Below are positions 21,850 through 33,388 of a stretch of DNA of 64,000 nt, piece after piece. Under the pieces are notes generated by a model. That model saw only the letters and a program-made list of their open reading frames with translations, ran no database searches and was not told the origin of the DNA. Position numbers and translations under genes: made by a program. Position 1 is the first letter of the stretch. Each line of letters begins with the position of its first letter. Location of the stretch: positions 33,310,136-33,374,135 of the forward strand of contig NC_035177.2 of NCBI RefSeq assembly GCF_001659605.2, in the 5' to 3' direction. The DNA comes from Manihot esculenta. Lineage: Eukaryota > Streptophyta > Magnoliopsida > Malpighiales > Euphorbiaceae.

Positions 21850-22090
21850 TTATTATCATTTGGCCAGCAAAGACCATTTATCAATTGCCATGTCCTTATT
21901 GGCCATGAATTTCTTTTCATTTTCCCAATTCCAATGTCAACTATTAAAACTACTATGTCATAAACAACTTTTCAAAAAGACAAGATTATATTAGGTTTTA
22001 TCATCTAAAGAATTTCCAAGAAAGAGAAGTGTTTATATACATTATTCCACCTCCTAATTAAACTTTCTTAATTATCTATATAAAAGGAAA
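21850..22090 (+). repeat. AGP-type promoter, right arm of the inverted repeat
   Basis: It carries the same ordered landmarks as the promoters of the four AGP genes (GGCCAGCAAAGACC, TTTTCCCAATTCCAA, AAAGAATTTCCAAGAAA, then a TATATAAAAGG box near 22076-22086). It drives only a truncated AGP remnant at 22165. Confidence 0.75.
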
Positions 22091-22164
22091 GAAAGAAACA
22101 TAAAAGAAATCACTCTAAAACATCAAATAAGAAAAACACAGTTTTTATAAGAGAGATCAAGAAA

Positions 22165-22242
22165 ATGGCTTTTCAAAATATTCTTTTAGCTATTATCATT
22201 ATTATTTTTACAACTTTGAAAATAGCATTAAAATATCCATAA
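22165..22242 (+). pseudogene. Truncated fifth AGP copy
   Basis: The ATG lies at the same distance from the TATA box and within the same leader context (ATCAAGAAAATGGCTTTTCA) as the real AGP genes. The 25-residue product begins MAFQNILLAIIIIIF, a degraded version of the AGP signal peptide MALHKTLLTIIAISF, and stops before any Pro-rich core. A remnant or a separately diverged duplicate. Confidence 0.6.
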
Positions 22243-23072
22243 AAAATAATTAAATAAACTCAAACATATAAAATATGGTTAATCCGGCTATGAAACCGGC
22301 TATTATTGCAAAAATATTCCTGCTCCTGTTTCGATTCCTGCACAAGTAGAAGCATTACTTATTTTCTATTGTTTAATTTAAATTTAAAAATAAAATATAT
22401 TAATAAATTTATAAATAGAGAGTTAATAAGATTTTTAAAATAAAAAAAAAAGACTTTCTATTTTTTAAAAGATTAATTTAATTTTTTAATTAAAAAAATA
22501 ATTTCTGTTAAATAATTTTTTTGAATATTAATGTATTCGAACATAAATTTAATCTTAAATGTTAATTTTTTTTAAAAAAAAATTGTGCGACCATTCGACT
22601 TTTATTTTATCTTCTACATTTTGATAGTTTAATCAATTAAACGAAATTTAATTCCAAGGTATATAAAACAAATTGAAAGTAATAAAAAATTTAGAGGAAT
22701 TGACTTGAAAATTAAATAATTTTAATTACTACCCATGAAAAGAAATTGTCAAATATGCCGTTGACATAGGACAAGAGTCCATAAACATTGGTGAAAAATG
22801 AATATTTTTAAAAATTAAGCAAGAAATATATATAGTTATTATGTTTGGCCAGCAAAGACCCATGACCTTATTAGCTACGCATTTCATTTCATTTCATTTT
22901 CCCAATTCCAACTTCAAACTTTTAAAAATATTTATTCTTGCAACTATGTGATAAACAACTATCCAAAAAGACAAGTTTAGATTCATAGGTTTCATCACCC
23001 AAAGAATTTCCAAGAAACATAAGTGTTTATACACATCATTTAACCTTCTTAACTTTCCTAACCCTGCTTAGC

Positions 23073-23080
23073 TATATAAA
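23073..23080 (+). promoter_or_regulatory. TATA box of AGP copy 1
   Basis: TATATAAA, 88 bases before the ATG, in a context (CCCTGCTTAGC before, GGGAAAGAAAG after) that is conserved at all four AGP genes (30826, 45823 and 53657 for the others). The spacing implies a leader of roughly 55-65 bases. Confidence 0.7.
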
Positions 23081-23167
23081 GGGAAAGAAAGAAACACATA
23101 AGAAATCACTGTGAAGCATAAAAAATTAGAAAAGCATAAAGAGTGTTTATAAGAGATAATCAAGAAA

Positions 23168-23464
23168 ATGGCTCTTCACAAGACTCTTTTGACCATTATC
23201 GCCATCAGTTTTGCCTGCTCTCTTCTGTTGGCTGTAGCTGTTCAAGCGCAAGTGGGAACTCCTGGGCTTCAACCAGCACCTTCACCTACTCCTCTTCCTT
23301 CTCCACCCACCACTCTTCCTCCGCCTCCTCCGCCTCCTTCTACTCCTACTACTCCTACTCCTTCTCCGGCCACTAATGCAAGTTCTCTCACTTCTTTCCC
23401 ATCCAAGTTCATGGGACTTGTGGGTCTTGTTGTTTCTTTCTTTCTCCTTAAATTGTTGCCTTGA
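23168..23464 (+). CDS. Arabinogalactan-type protein, copy 1
   Basis: 98 residues, single exon. Residues 1-27 form a signal peptide (MALHKTLLTIIAISFACSLL, cleavage likely after VQA-27). Residues 32-67 are Pro-rich with Ala-Pro, Ser-Pro and Thr-Pro dipeptides (PAPSPTP, TTPTPSP) and a run of seven Pro, the pattern that is hydroxylated and arabinogalactosylated. NASS at 70-73 is a likely GPI-attachment region, and residues 81-97 are a hydrophobic tail (FMGLVGLVVSFFLLKLL) removed on GPI transfer. The mature product would be a small surface glycoprotein at the plasma membrane or wall. The exact role is unknown. The Pro-7 run adds extensin-like character. Coding sequence appears identical to copy 2. 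Confidence 0.85.
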   Translation: MALHKTLLTIIAISFACSLLLAVAVQAQVGTPGLQPAPSPTPLPSPPTTLPPPPPPPSTPTTPTPSPATNASSLTSFPSKFMGLVGLVVSFFLLKLLP

Positions 23465-24659
23465 TCCTTTGCATTTAGTTTCTCTTCTGTGTTTTGTGTC
23501 TTTCTTTGTAGTATTTTGGAATAATGATCAATGTGTTTTGTGTCTTTCTTTGTAGTATTTTGTAATAATGATCCATGATCATGAGCTCTAACCTCATTTC
23601 TTTAAAAAAAAATTGTCTTTTCTTTTGTTACTTAAATAAATTTGAGTTGATTTTAATATTTGTTGTATTGCATTATTGTAATAAAATTATTTTGTTTTAT
23701 TAATTGTCTTTGCTTGAGCATATATGATTAATATGTAAAAGCATATTGGATATTTTTCTTTCTTAGATTATGTTTATATTTTCATGTGTGGATCAACCAA
23801 TGACCTTGTAGATTTTTAAATTTATTTTACATTTATATATATATATATACCTTATTTCAGGCGTATGTCTCTAATTCAAACTTATAAAGTTATAACTTTG
23901 TGGATTCAATTTATTAGATCTAATCTTGACAACAAAAAAAATTTCAAGGGAATTTACGATTATGTATACTAAAAAATAATCATTATTGCCAACAAGGTAA
24001 AAGAAAACAAAAAGCCATATTACCCTTTTATACGTGGATAAGCAAAAAAATCTAAGTTATTTTGCAAAAAAATTAAATTTGTCCATAAATTATACCTATG
24101 TTATTAAAAATATTAAATTTCATCATTCTATTTAAATTTATATCTATTTATTATTAAAAATTAAATAAAATTACCATTTATTAAAATTTTAGAGTGAGAA
24201 CTGCAATTTGCTTTGTCTATTTGTCTTTAATTTGATTTATTTATACTTTAATAATAATTATAGATATATTTGGATAAAATATATTTATTAAAATATGGTA
24301 TTTTTTTAGTCATATTATATAATTCAAGTGCAGGTTTTTGTTTTTGCCAATTTTTTTATATAAAAAGGTAATTTATAGAATAGTTTCTAAAGTTTAATAA
24401 AATCTATAATTTAGTCCTTAAGATTTCATTTTGTTAACAAAATAATTTTTTGTTAAATTTATTATTAAAATATAACAATTTAATCCTTTTAATTTTAATA
24501 ATTTATACAGTTTAATCTTTATAATTTACTATTTATAACAATTTAGTCATTTTAATTTGAGTTGACTTCTTTAATTAATAGTTGACTAATGGTAAATTTA
24601 ATAGAAAAATTATTTTATTGATGAAATAAAAATTTAAGAACTAAATTATTTTGCTTGTA

Positions 24660-25554
24660 ATTGCTAGAAAAATGTTTTCACTCCAAGCACTTCAATTGGA
24701 CTAAATTCTCATTTCATGGATTTTGCTGGTAAGTCTAATCTTATTAAAACTTCTTATGCAAAACTATATAATGACACTAGCTAGAGTTTAGACACTAGAG
24801 CCACTAATCATATGTGTTTAGACAAAACCTTGTTTCTTTATTTACAAATTTTATACAAACATGTCTCTGTTTTCTTTCCTGATGGGACTACAACACAAAT
24901 ATCACATTCTGGCAATCTTAATCTGTTTGATATAATCATACTTGATAATGTGTTGTATGCTCCACAATTTCATTACAACCTCATATATGTTAGGCAATTA
25001 GTGAATAATTGTGCTTATTGTGTTGTTCAAGCTCAATCAAATGAGTTTTTCTCATACTGAGATTAGTTACTGTTTGCATCAGATCATAAATACTACTTCT
25101 GCTTTAAATACTCTTGTAAATACTACGCTTTCTGTGATTGATTTTAATAAAGGAAGTTTTATCCTTTGGACAAATATCTGGATATTCTATGTCTATTATC
25201 GACTTTCATGATAGATTAGGTAATGCATTTATTGGAAAACTCAAACACATTAAGGATGTTACCATTAGTGATAATACTATAATATGTTGCCCTGTTTGTC
25301 CCTTGGCGAAACAGTCCAAATTGCCCTTTCTCAAAAGTCACACTATTGCTTCATAGCCTTTTGACCTAATCAATATAGACATATGGAGACCTTATAAAAC
25401 TACCTCTATCATTAGTGCTAGATAGTTTCTTACCATTGTGGATAATTCCAGAGCAGTATGGACATTCATGATGCACCTTAAAGGTCAAACTTTCAATTTG
25501 ATCAAGTATTTCATCAATATGGTAGAAACTCAATTTAATATTATCATTAAGAAC
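24660..25554 (+). pseudogene. Copia A, unit 1: pre-integrase and integrase N-terminal fragment
   Basis: Reads a Ty1/copia polyprotein segment: LDTRATNHMCLDK (the post-protease/zinc region), VFFPDGTTTQISHSGNLNLF and NVLYAPQFHYNLI. Then come the GAG-pre-integrase CCPVCPLAKQSKLPF and the integrase start PFDLINIDIW and FLTIVDNSRAVWTF. Multiple stops and frameshifts. The 5' LTR, gag and protease of this element are missing. It ends at INMVETQFN, where the LTR of copia B begins. Confidence 0.8.
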
Positions 25555-26883
25555 TGTTGAATCTAAGTGTTCTAATCCTTATTTTGATGACTAATAAATA
25601 ATTAGTGTGCTACTAATTATCTTTAGAAGTATTTATGTGAACTTATAGGTCCTTAATTTAAATGAATAGAATTGGTTTATTTTCAAGAATAAAGAGTGTC
25701 AAAATTGGAAGCATACTACAACAAAGGGACAAAAATGTAATTTTTAGTTTATGCATTGTGAATTTTAATTAATTAAGTGTGTTGACTCAATTTTTTTTTT
25801 AATTCTAAAACTTATAAATATGGCCAATATTTAAGTAATTATTTTTGAAGACCAAAATGAAATTTGACGTATGGAGCCTTTGTGGAGATATTTTTCTATC
25901 AAATAAGAGATTTCAAATTATAAGTTACAAAAATTCAAATAGAATAAAAATTGAAAGTTTATAATTTAAGTTTTTGCTCTATAACTCTTTGAGAGACAAA
26001 ATGAAATTTTTTAAATGGAGTGCTTTCAAATTATTTTTTATCAAACTAAAAGATCTTAAAATATAGGTTACAAATATTCAAACGGATTGAAAATCAGAAT
26101 TTTATAGTCTAAATTGTGAATTTTTAAAAATTTAATATTTATGTACCTCTAAAGTCAATGTTAGGCTTCCAAAAGTAGAGAAACAGAGGCAAAACTCTCA
26201 AATATTTAGCCGTTGAGCATTGAGACTTTAGCTACCGAAAATCTGTTTTCAAGAAGTTATGTTTTCACTTCCAAAGGTTCGGCCACTGAACTTGGATTTT
26301 TTTTAACACGAAATAACATTTATTTTAGTACACAAATAGCTATATTTGTATTTAATGCATCTCCAACGGCTATATTTATATTATAACTATAAATATAATG
26401 TGTTTTTTATCTGAAAAAAATTATATCAACCATTTAAGCACACATTAATTGATATTCAAGTTTTTCACACTCTTTCTCTCTCTAAAACTTGAGCCATATC
26501 AGCATTAATTTCTTGAAAGTTTACTTTGAATTGTAATTAGTTTGTATTTTGAGATTGAGTGAAGGTAGTTGAGTGAATTAATTGTAGTGGGTGTGATTTT
26601 GAGCAAATGATTACTCTTGTGAAAAAAAGAGAATAGTAAAGAGCAAGGATTTTGCTCTAGAATTGTAAGGAGTTTTAATCTTCACCCAAAGAAGATTTTA
26701 TGGTGGAGTTGAATTCTGAAGGAGAGCCTTGAGGAGAGGACATAGGTTTGGGATGACTGAACCTCTATAAATCCTTGTGTTTATTATCACTCTTCCTTCC
26801 TTATTCTTTTTTTATTTGTGTTTTTAGTCTTCAATTTTTTATAAACCCAATTCACCGCTCTTAGGTTGCTTAAAGGGACAACA
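25555..26883 (+). repeat. Copia B 5' LTR, unit 1
   Basis: Begins TGTTGAATCTAAGTG and ends GGGACAACA, 1329 bases. The following TAGTATCATAGC is a decayed version of the TGGTATCAGAGC primer-binding site (initiator tRNA-Met) used by plant copia elements. Paralogous copies start TGTTGGATC at 33389 and 48370. It contains a decayed GGTTCGGCCACTGAAC motif near 26277. Confidence 0.75.
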
Positions 26884-26943
26884 AATAGTATCATAGCTAG
26901 TCTTCTTTTCTTGAAAATGTAATCATCTTGGAGTAAAGATCAA

Positions 26944-27770
26944 ACGGCAACACTCAATGCTCAAGAAAGTCAATCGGTTGTGAGACCATCCTTCTTTGAT
27001 GGGAATGACTTTTTATATTGGAAAAATAGAATTTACTATTTTCTCAAATCGAAAGGAGTTGATTTACAGGATATTATAGAAAATGGTTCTTTCTTTCCAA
27101 CAAAAGTGGTTGAGAGAAAGTAAGAGCAAAAACCTAAGAGTGAATGGAGTGAATTAGAGAAGAGAAGGGTAGCCCTTAATGACAAAGTCATTCACATTTT
27201 GTTTTGTGCTCTTAGTAGAAGTGAGTACAAAAAAGTGTATGAAGTCTATAGCCAAGGAGATTTGGGATACTTTGGTTGACACTCATGAAGGTACTAATCA
27301 AGTCAAAGAAAACAAGATGGAATCCCTTATCTACCAATATGAGTTGTTCAAAATGAAATTCGATGAAACTATTAGCTAAATGTGTAATAGGTTCATTGAG
27401 ATCATTGGAAGAATGAAATCTCTTGGGAAGACATTCACAAATGAGAAATTAGTAAAGAAAATTCTTAGATATCTGCCTAAAAAATGGCTATCAAAGGTGA
27501 CCTCCTTAAAGGATGCTAAGGACTTGATAAGATACAATTTGATGAACTTTTGGGGAATCTCATTGATTATGAGATGATTCTAGAGAGAGAGTAAGTGGAG
27601 AAATCTAGCAAACTAGAAAAGAATATTGCTCTAAGGGTGTTATTCGAAGACACTAGTGAGGAAGAAGAAGAGCTAAATGATAAAGAATTAACCTTGGTGA
27701 CCAGGAGGATAAGAAAGTTGCTCTTTTAAAATAAAAGGTTCATCCCAAAGAAGAGTTTTAGAAAGGAGAA
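26944..27770 (+). pseudogene. Copia B gag (UBN2-type), unit 1
   Basis: A copia gag of the UBN2/DUF4219 type: FFDGNDFLYWKNRI near the start, then SEWSELEKRRVALNDKVIHI, KSIAKEIWDTLVDTHEGTNQ, YELFKMKFDETIS, MCNRFIEIIGRMKSLGKTFT and a Glu-rich EDTSEEEEELND stretch. The start codon has become ACG (26944-26946); stops and frameshifts occur, for example at 27121 and 27377. The rest of the element (protease to 3' LTR) is missing: the sequence joins copia A again at about 27780. Confidence 0.8.
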
Positions 27771-27779
27771 AGGAGAATT

Positions 27780-29572
27780 AAGCAAGAAGGATGTTGAGCA
27801 TATTGCCCTTTCTATTCCTGTTACTGATATAGAATTTACTGATTCTGTATTACACAAACTTATGCTACTGTACCCAGTCTCAATGAGCCTTCTTTTCCTA
27901 GAAGATCTAAAAAAATAGACAGCCTTCAACTTGGATGCAAGACTACACTAATCTTTTCCCCACATCCTCCCTTTCCTTTTGTCCATCCTACAGCTCTTAC
28001 ATTTGCAATGTGAACAAAGTTCATGAGCCTTGCACATATGCACAAGCATCCAAGGATGTTCAATGGGTTAAGGCCATGGAATAAGAGATAAAAGTCTTGG
28101 AAAATAACAATAACTGGACCCTTACTGATTTACCCAAGAACGAAAAGGTTATAGGCTGCAAGTGGGTATGTGAAATTTAAACCCACTAGTGAGGTAGAGA
28201 TACAAAGCATATTTAGTTGCAAAAGGTTTCAATCAAATAGAGGGTTTGGACTATAAAGATATATTTTTTCCTGTGGCTAAGCTTATGACAGTGAGAATCT
28301 TCATTGCTTTAGCCACTTCTAAATAATGACCCATCTTTCAGTTAGACATAAATAATGCCTTTTTACGCCTTCTTACATAGACATTTAAATGAAGAGGTAT
28401 ATTTTATACCTCTTCAGGGTTATCATAAGGCCCAGCTTGGGGAAGTTTGTTTACTTCAAAGGTCCCTATATGGGCTCAAACAAACATCTAGCCAGTGGAA
28501 TATTGAGTTTACTACCTTCCTTAAAACTTTGGGCTTTACACAATCCTCTCATGATTATTGCCTTTTTATTCAACACACTGTTACTTTGTTTCTAGCTCTA
28601 TTGGTATATGTTGATGAGGTAATCCTAGTGGGAACTCTATTGATGCAATTAATGAATGCAAATATGCATTGTATTCTAAATTCACTATCAAAGATTTGGG
28701 ACCTTTGAAATTTTTCTTAGGCCTTAAGGTTGCCAGATCCTCACAGGGCACTATTCTAAGTCAAACAAAGTTCATTTCAGATTTCTTAAAGATGCAGGCA
28801 TGTTCCCTTATAAACCAACATCATCTCCTTTACCGTAGGGTTTACATCTGACTCCTGATTCAAGAGAGCTTCTGAGCGAACCTGATATAAATAGGAGGCT
28901 ACTTGGAAGGCTTCTTCACATAAATTTAACTAGCCCGATATATATTTTGCAGTACAGTATCTCAGCCAATTTATGAGCATGCCTAGAAAGCCTCAGTGGG
29001 AGGCTGCTTTACATCTACTTAGATATCTTAAAGGCTCTTTGCATTAGGGATTATATTTTCGTATTACTAATTTATCTCTCATTGCTTATTGTGATTCAAA
29101 TTAGGCATTTTGCTTAAATTCTCGGAAGTCCTTATCTGGTTACTACATCTTTTTGGGGCCTTGCCTTATACCTTAGAAAACAATGAAACAGACTACAATT
29201 TCTAAATCATCTGCTGAGATAGAGTATCGGGCCATGGCTAACACTGTTTGTGAGTTGTGAGCTTCTTTGAATTAGATTTATTCTTGAAGACTTGCAGGTT
29301 TCAGTTGCTCTGTCTATCCGTCTTTGTTGCGACAACAAGGCAGTACTTCACATTCTTGCTAACCCAATGTTCTATGAGTGTACCAAGTATATCGAGATCC
29401 ATTACCATATCGTGCGAGATCAGTTCCTACAAGGATTCATTTTTCTTAGCCATCTTCCCACACAAGAGTAATTGGCAAATCTCTTTACCAAACCTTTGCC
29501 CACTTTTCGTCATAGTTCTTTGTCTAACAAGTTGAATCTACTCTCTTTAACTGCTTCAACTTGAGGAAGGGG
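27780..29572 (+). pseudogene. Copia A, unit 1: reverse transcriptase and RNase H remnant
   Basis: Integrase-RT linker, then RT blocks in broken frames: TYAQASKDVQWVKAME, GCKWVCEI, VCLLQRSLYGLKQTSSQWN, LLVYVDEVILVG (the catalytic YVDD reads YVDE), FLGLKVARSSQGTILSQTKF, and an RNase H with ATTRQY-like remnants, CTKYIEIHYHIVRDQ and LANLFTKPLPTFRH. Many stops. It ends with the polypurine tract TTGAGGAAGGGG directly before the 3' LTR. Confidence 0.85.
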
Positions 29573-29822
29573 TGTTGAGTTTACTGTTATATAATAATAT
29601 GAGTGTACTGCTATAAAATAGTTGTGTAATATATAATAATTTTAAAAATTAAAATATAATTATAAACTCGTGACGATAAGAGGTACGTGACTTGTTAATG
29701 CATATATCCGCACTAGTTTTGCCTTCAAACATTGCAACGTTGCTTTTTTCTTCTTAATAAAACAAGAAAATGTTTATTTTCTCTCTTTGATCATTTACTT
29801 TGGTCGAGAATATTTTCTAACA
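29573..29822 (+). repeat. Copia A 3' LTR, unit 1
   Basis: Starts TGTTGAGTTTACTG right after the polypurine tract and ends ATTTTCTAACA, about 250 bases. Paralogous to 44604-44861 and 52404-52661. No partner 5' LTR is present in the unit. Confidence 0.75.
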
Positions 29823-30920
29823 AAATAATTTATTTTTTATTATTTAATTTTAATTTAAAAATAAAATATATTAATAAATTTATAAATAAAGATATTAATA
29901 AGATTTTTAAATATAAAAAATTACTTTTTAAAAAAAAATAAAAAATATTTTCTTTAAAATAACTTAATTTTTTCTTTAATTAGAAAAATATTTTATGTTA
30001 ACTATTTTTTTAAGTGTTCCAAACATTAAAAAATGTGAAAAATATTTTTTTATAAAATATTTTTCATAAATAATATTTTTCAAAATATAACTTATTTTTC
30101 ATTGTTTAATTTAAATTTAAAAATAAAATATATTAACAAATTTATAAGTAAAAGTGTTAATAATATTTTCAAAATTCAGAAAATGATTTTCTCTCGTGAG
30201 AAGAGTAAATCAATTTTTTTCAAATGTCTTAATTTTTTAATCAGAAAAATATTTACCATTAAATAATTTTTTGGAGTATCTAAACGTTAAATTAAATGAA
30301 AAATATATTCCAATGGAGACTTAATCTTAAATGTTAATTTAAAAAAAAATTGTGATACCATTCGACTTTCGTTGTATCAACATTTGGATAGTTTAATCAA
30401 TTAAATGAAATTTAATTCCCAGATATATAAAACAAATTGGAAAGTAATAAAAAAAAATTGGAGCAATTGACTTGAAAATTAAATAATTTTACTACCCATG
30501 AAAAGAAATTATCAAATATGCCGTTAACATATGACAAGAGTCCATCAACATAGGTGAACAATGAATATTTTTAGAAATTAAACAAGAAATATATATAGTT
30601 ATTATGTTTGGCCAGCAAAAATCCATGACCTTATTAGCTAGGCATTTTCATTTTCCCAATTCCAACTTCAACTTTTAAAAATATTTATTCTTGCAACTAT
30701 GTGATAAACAACTATCCAAAAAGACAAGTTTAGATTCATAGGTTTCATCACCCAAAGAATTTCCAAGAAACATAAGTGTTTATACACATCATTTAACCTT
30801 CTTAACTTTCCTAACCCTGCTTAGCTATATAAAGGGAAAGAAAGAAACACATAAGAAATCACTGTGAAGCATAAAAAATTAGAAAAGCATAAAGAGTGTT
30901 TATAAGAGATAATCAAGAAA

Positions 30921-31217
30921 ATGGCTCTTCACAAGACTCTTTTGACCATTATCGCCATCAGTTTTGCCTGCTCTCTTCTGTTGGCTGTAGCTGTTCAAGC
31001 GCAAGTGGGAACTCCTGGGCTTCAACCAGCACCTTCACCTACTCCTCTTCCTTCTCCACCCACCACTCTTCCTCCGCCTCCTCCGCCTCCTTCTACTCCT
31101 ACTACTCCTACTCCTTCTCCGGCCACTAATGCAAGTTCTCTCACTTCTTTCCCATCCAAGTTCATGGGACTTGTGGGTCTTGTTGTTTCTTTCTTTCTCC
31201 TTAAATTGTTGCCTTGA
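30921..31217 (+). CDS. Arabinogalactan-type protein, copy 2
   Basis: Same 98-residue protein as copy 1. By eye the coding region, promoter back to about 30680, and about 1.4 kb of 3' flank are identical to copy 1 at an offset of 7753 bases. TATA box at 30826-30833. The 3' flank carries two tandem copies of a roughly 55-base segment (TGTTTTGTGTCTTTCTTTG), as in copies 1 and 3 but not copy 4. Secreted, GPI-anchored and Pro-rich as described for copy 1; no defect seen. Confidence 0.85.
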   Translation: MALHKTLLTIIAISFACSLLLAVAVQAQVGTPGLQPAPSPTPLPSPPTTLPPPPPPPSTPTTPTPSPATNASSLTSFPSKFMGLVGLVVSFFLLKLLP

Positions 31218-32411
31218 TCCTTTGCATTTAGTTTCTCTTCTGTGTTTTGTGTCTTTCTTTGTAGTATTTTGGAATAATGATCAATGTGTTTTGTGTCTTT
31301 CTTTGTAGTATTTTGTAATAATGATCCATGATCATGAGCTCTAACCTCATTTCTTTAAAAAAAAATTGTCTTTTCTTTTGTTACTTAAATAAATTTGAGT
31401 TGATTTTAATATTTGTTGTATTGCATTATTGTAATAAAATTATTTTGTTTTATTAATTGTCTTTGCTTGAGCATATATGATTAATATGTAAAAGCATATT
31501 GGATATTTTTCTTTCTTAGATTATGTTTATATTTTCATGTGTGGATCAACCAATGACCTTGTAGATTTTTAAATTTATTTTACATTTATATATATATATA
31601 TACCTTATTTCAGGCGTATGTCTCTAATTCAAACTTATAAAGTTATAACTTTGTGGATTCAATTTATTAGATCTAATCTTGACAACAAAAAAAATTTCAA
31701 GGGAATTTACGATTATGTATACTAAAAAATAATCATTATTGCCAACAAGGTAAAAGAAAACAAAAAGCCATATTACCCTTTTATACGTGGATAAGCAAAA
31801 AAATCTAAGTTATTTTGCAAAAAAATTAAATTTGTCCATAAATTATACCTATGTTATTAAAAATATTAAATTTCATCATTCTATTTAAATTTATATCTAT
31901 TTATTATTAAAAATTAAATAAAATTACCATTTATTAAAATTTTAGAGTGAGAACTGCAATTTGCTTTGTCTATTTGTCTTTAATTTGATTTATTTATACT
32001 TTAATAATAATTATAGATATATTTGGATAAAATATATTTATTAAAATATGGTATTTTTTTAGTCATATTATATAATTCAAGTGCAGGTTTTTGTTTTTGC
32101 CAATTTTTTTATATAAAAAGGTAATTTATAGAATAGTTTCTAAAGTTTAATAAAATCTATAATTTAGTCCTTAAGATTTCATTTTGTTAACAAAATAATT
32201 TTTTGTTAAATTTATTATTAAAATATAACAATTTAATCCTTTTAATTTTAATAATTTATACAGTTTAATCTTTATAATTTACTATTTATAACAATTTAGT
32301 CATTTTAATTTGAGTTGACTTCTTTAATTAATAGTTGACTAATGGTAAATTTAATAGAAAAATTATTTTATTGATGAAATAAAAATTTAAGAACTAAATT
32401 ATTTTGCTTGT

Positions 32412-33388
32412 AATTGCTAGAAAAATGTTTTCACTCCAAGCACTTCAATTGGACTAAATTCTCATTTCATGGATTTTGCTGGTAAGTCTAATCTTATTAA
32501 AACTTCTTATGCAAAACTATATAATGACACTAGCTAGAGTTTAGACACTAGAGCCACTAATCATATGTGTTTAGACAAAACCTTGTTTCTTTATTTACAA
32601 ATTTTATACAAACATGTCTCTGTTTTCTTTCCTGATGGGACTACAACACAAATATCACATTCTGGCAACCTTAATCTATTTGACATATCATGCTTGATAA
32701 TGTATTGTATGTTCCACAATTTCATTACAACCTCATATCTGTTAGGCAATTAGTGAATAGTTGTGCTTATTGTGTTGTGAATTGCTAGCAATACTGCATT
32801 ATACAGAACCCTCTGAATAAAAGGGTGATGGTGGTAGGAAAGAAATACGGAGGCTTGTTCAAGCTCAATCAAACGAGTTTTCCTCATACTGAGATTAGTT
32901 ACTGTTTGTATCAGATCATGAATACTACTTTTATTTTACATACTCTTGTAAATACCATGCTTCTTGTGACTGATTCTAATAAAGGAAGTTTCATATCCTC
33001 TGGATAAATATCTGGATGTTCTATGTCTATTATTGACTTTCATGATAGATTAGGTAATGCATCTATTGACAAACTCAAACATATTAAGGGTATTACCATT
33101 AGTGATAATACTATAATATGTTGCCCTGTTTATCCCTTGGCCAAACAGTCCAGATTGCCCTTTCCCAAAAGTCACACTATTGCTTCGTAGCCTTTTGACC
33201 TAATCAATATAAACATATGGGGACCTTACAAAACTACCTCTATCACTAGTATTAGATATTTTCTTACCATTGTGGATAATACCATAGCAGTATGGACATT
33301 TATAATGCACCTTAAAGGTCAAACTTTCAATCTGATCAAGCATTTCATCAATATGGTAGAAACTCAATTTAATACTACCATTAAGAAC
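32412..33388 (+). pseudogene. Copia A, unit 2: pre-integrase and integrase fragment
   Basis: Counterpart of 24660-25554. Unlike unit 1, it retains about 70 bases after TGTGTTGTGAATTGCTAGC (32770-32860) that encode more of the pre-integrase region. Unit 3 has the same stretch, so unit 1 has lost it. Frames are broken by stops. Confidence 0.8.

Noticed and set aside
23143..23376. Ser/Tyr-rich open frame over AGP copy 1, repeated at 30896 and 45898
   Set aside because: It is the shadow of the Pro-rich AGP reading frame in another frame. It lacks the signal peptide and GPI features and is not preserved in copy 4.
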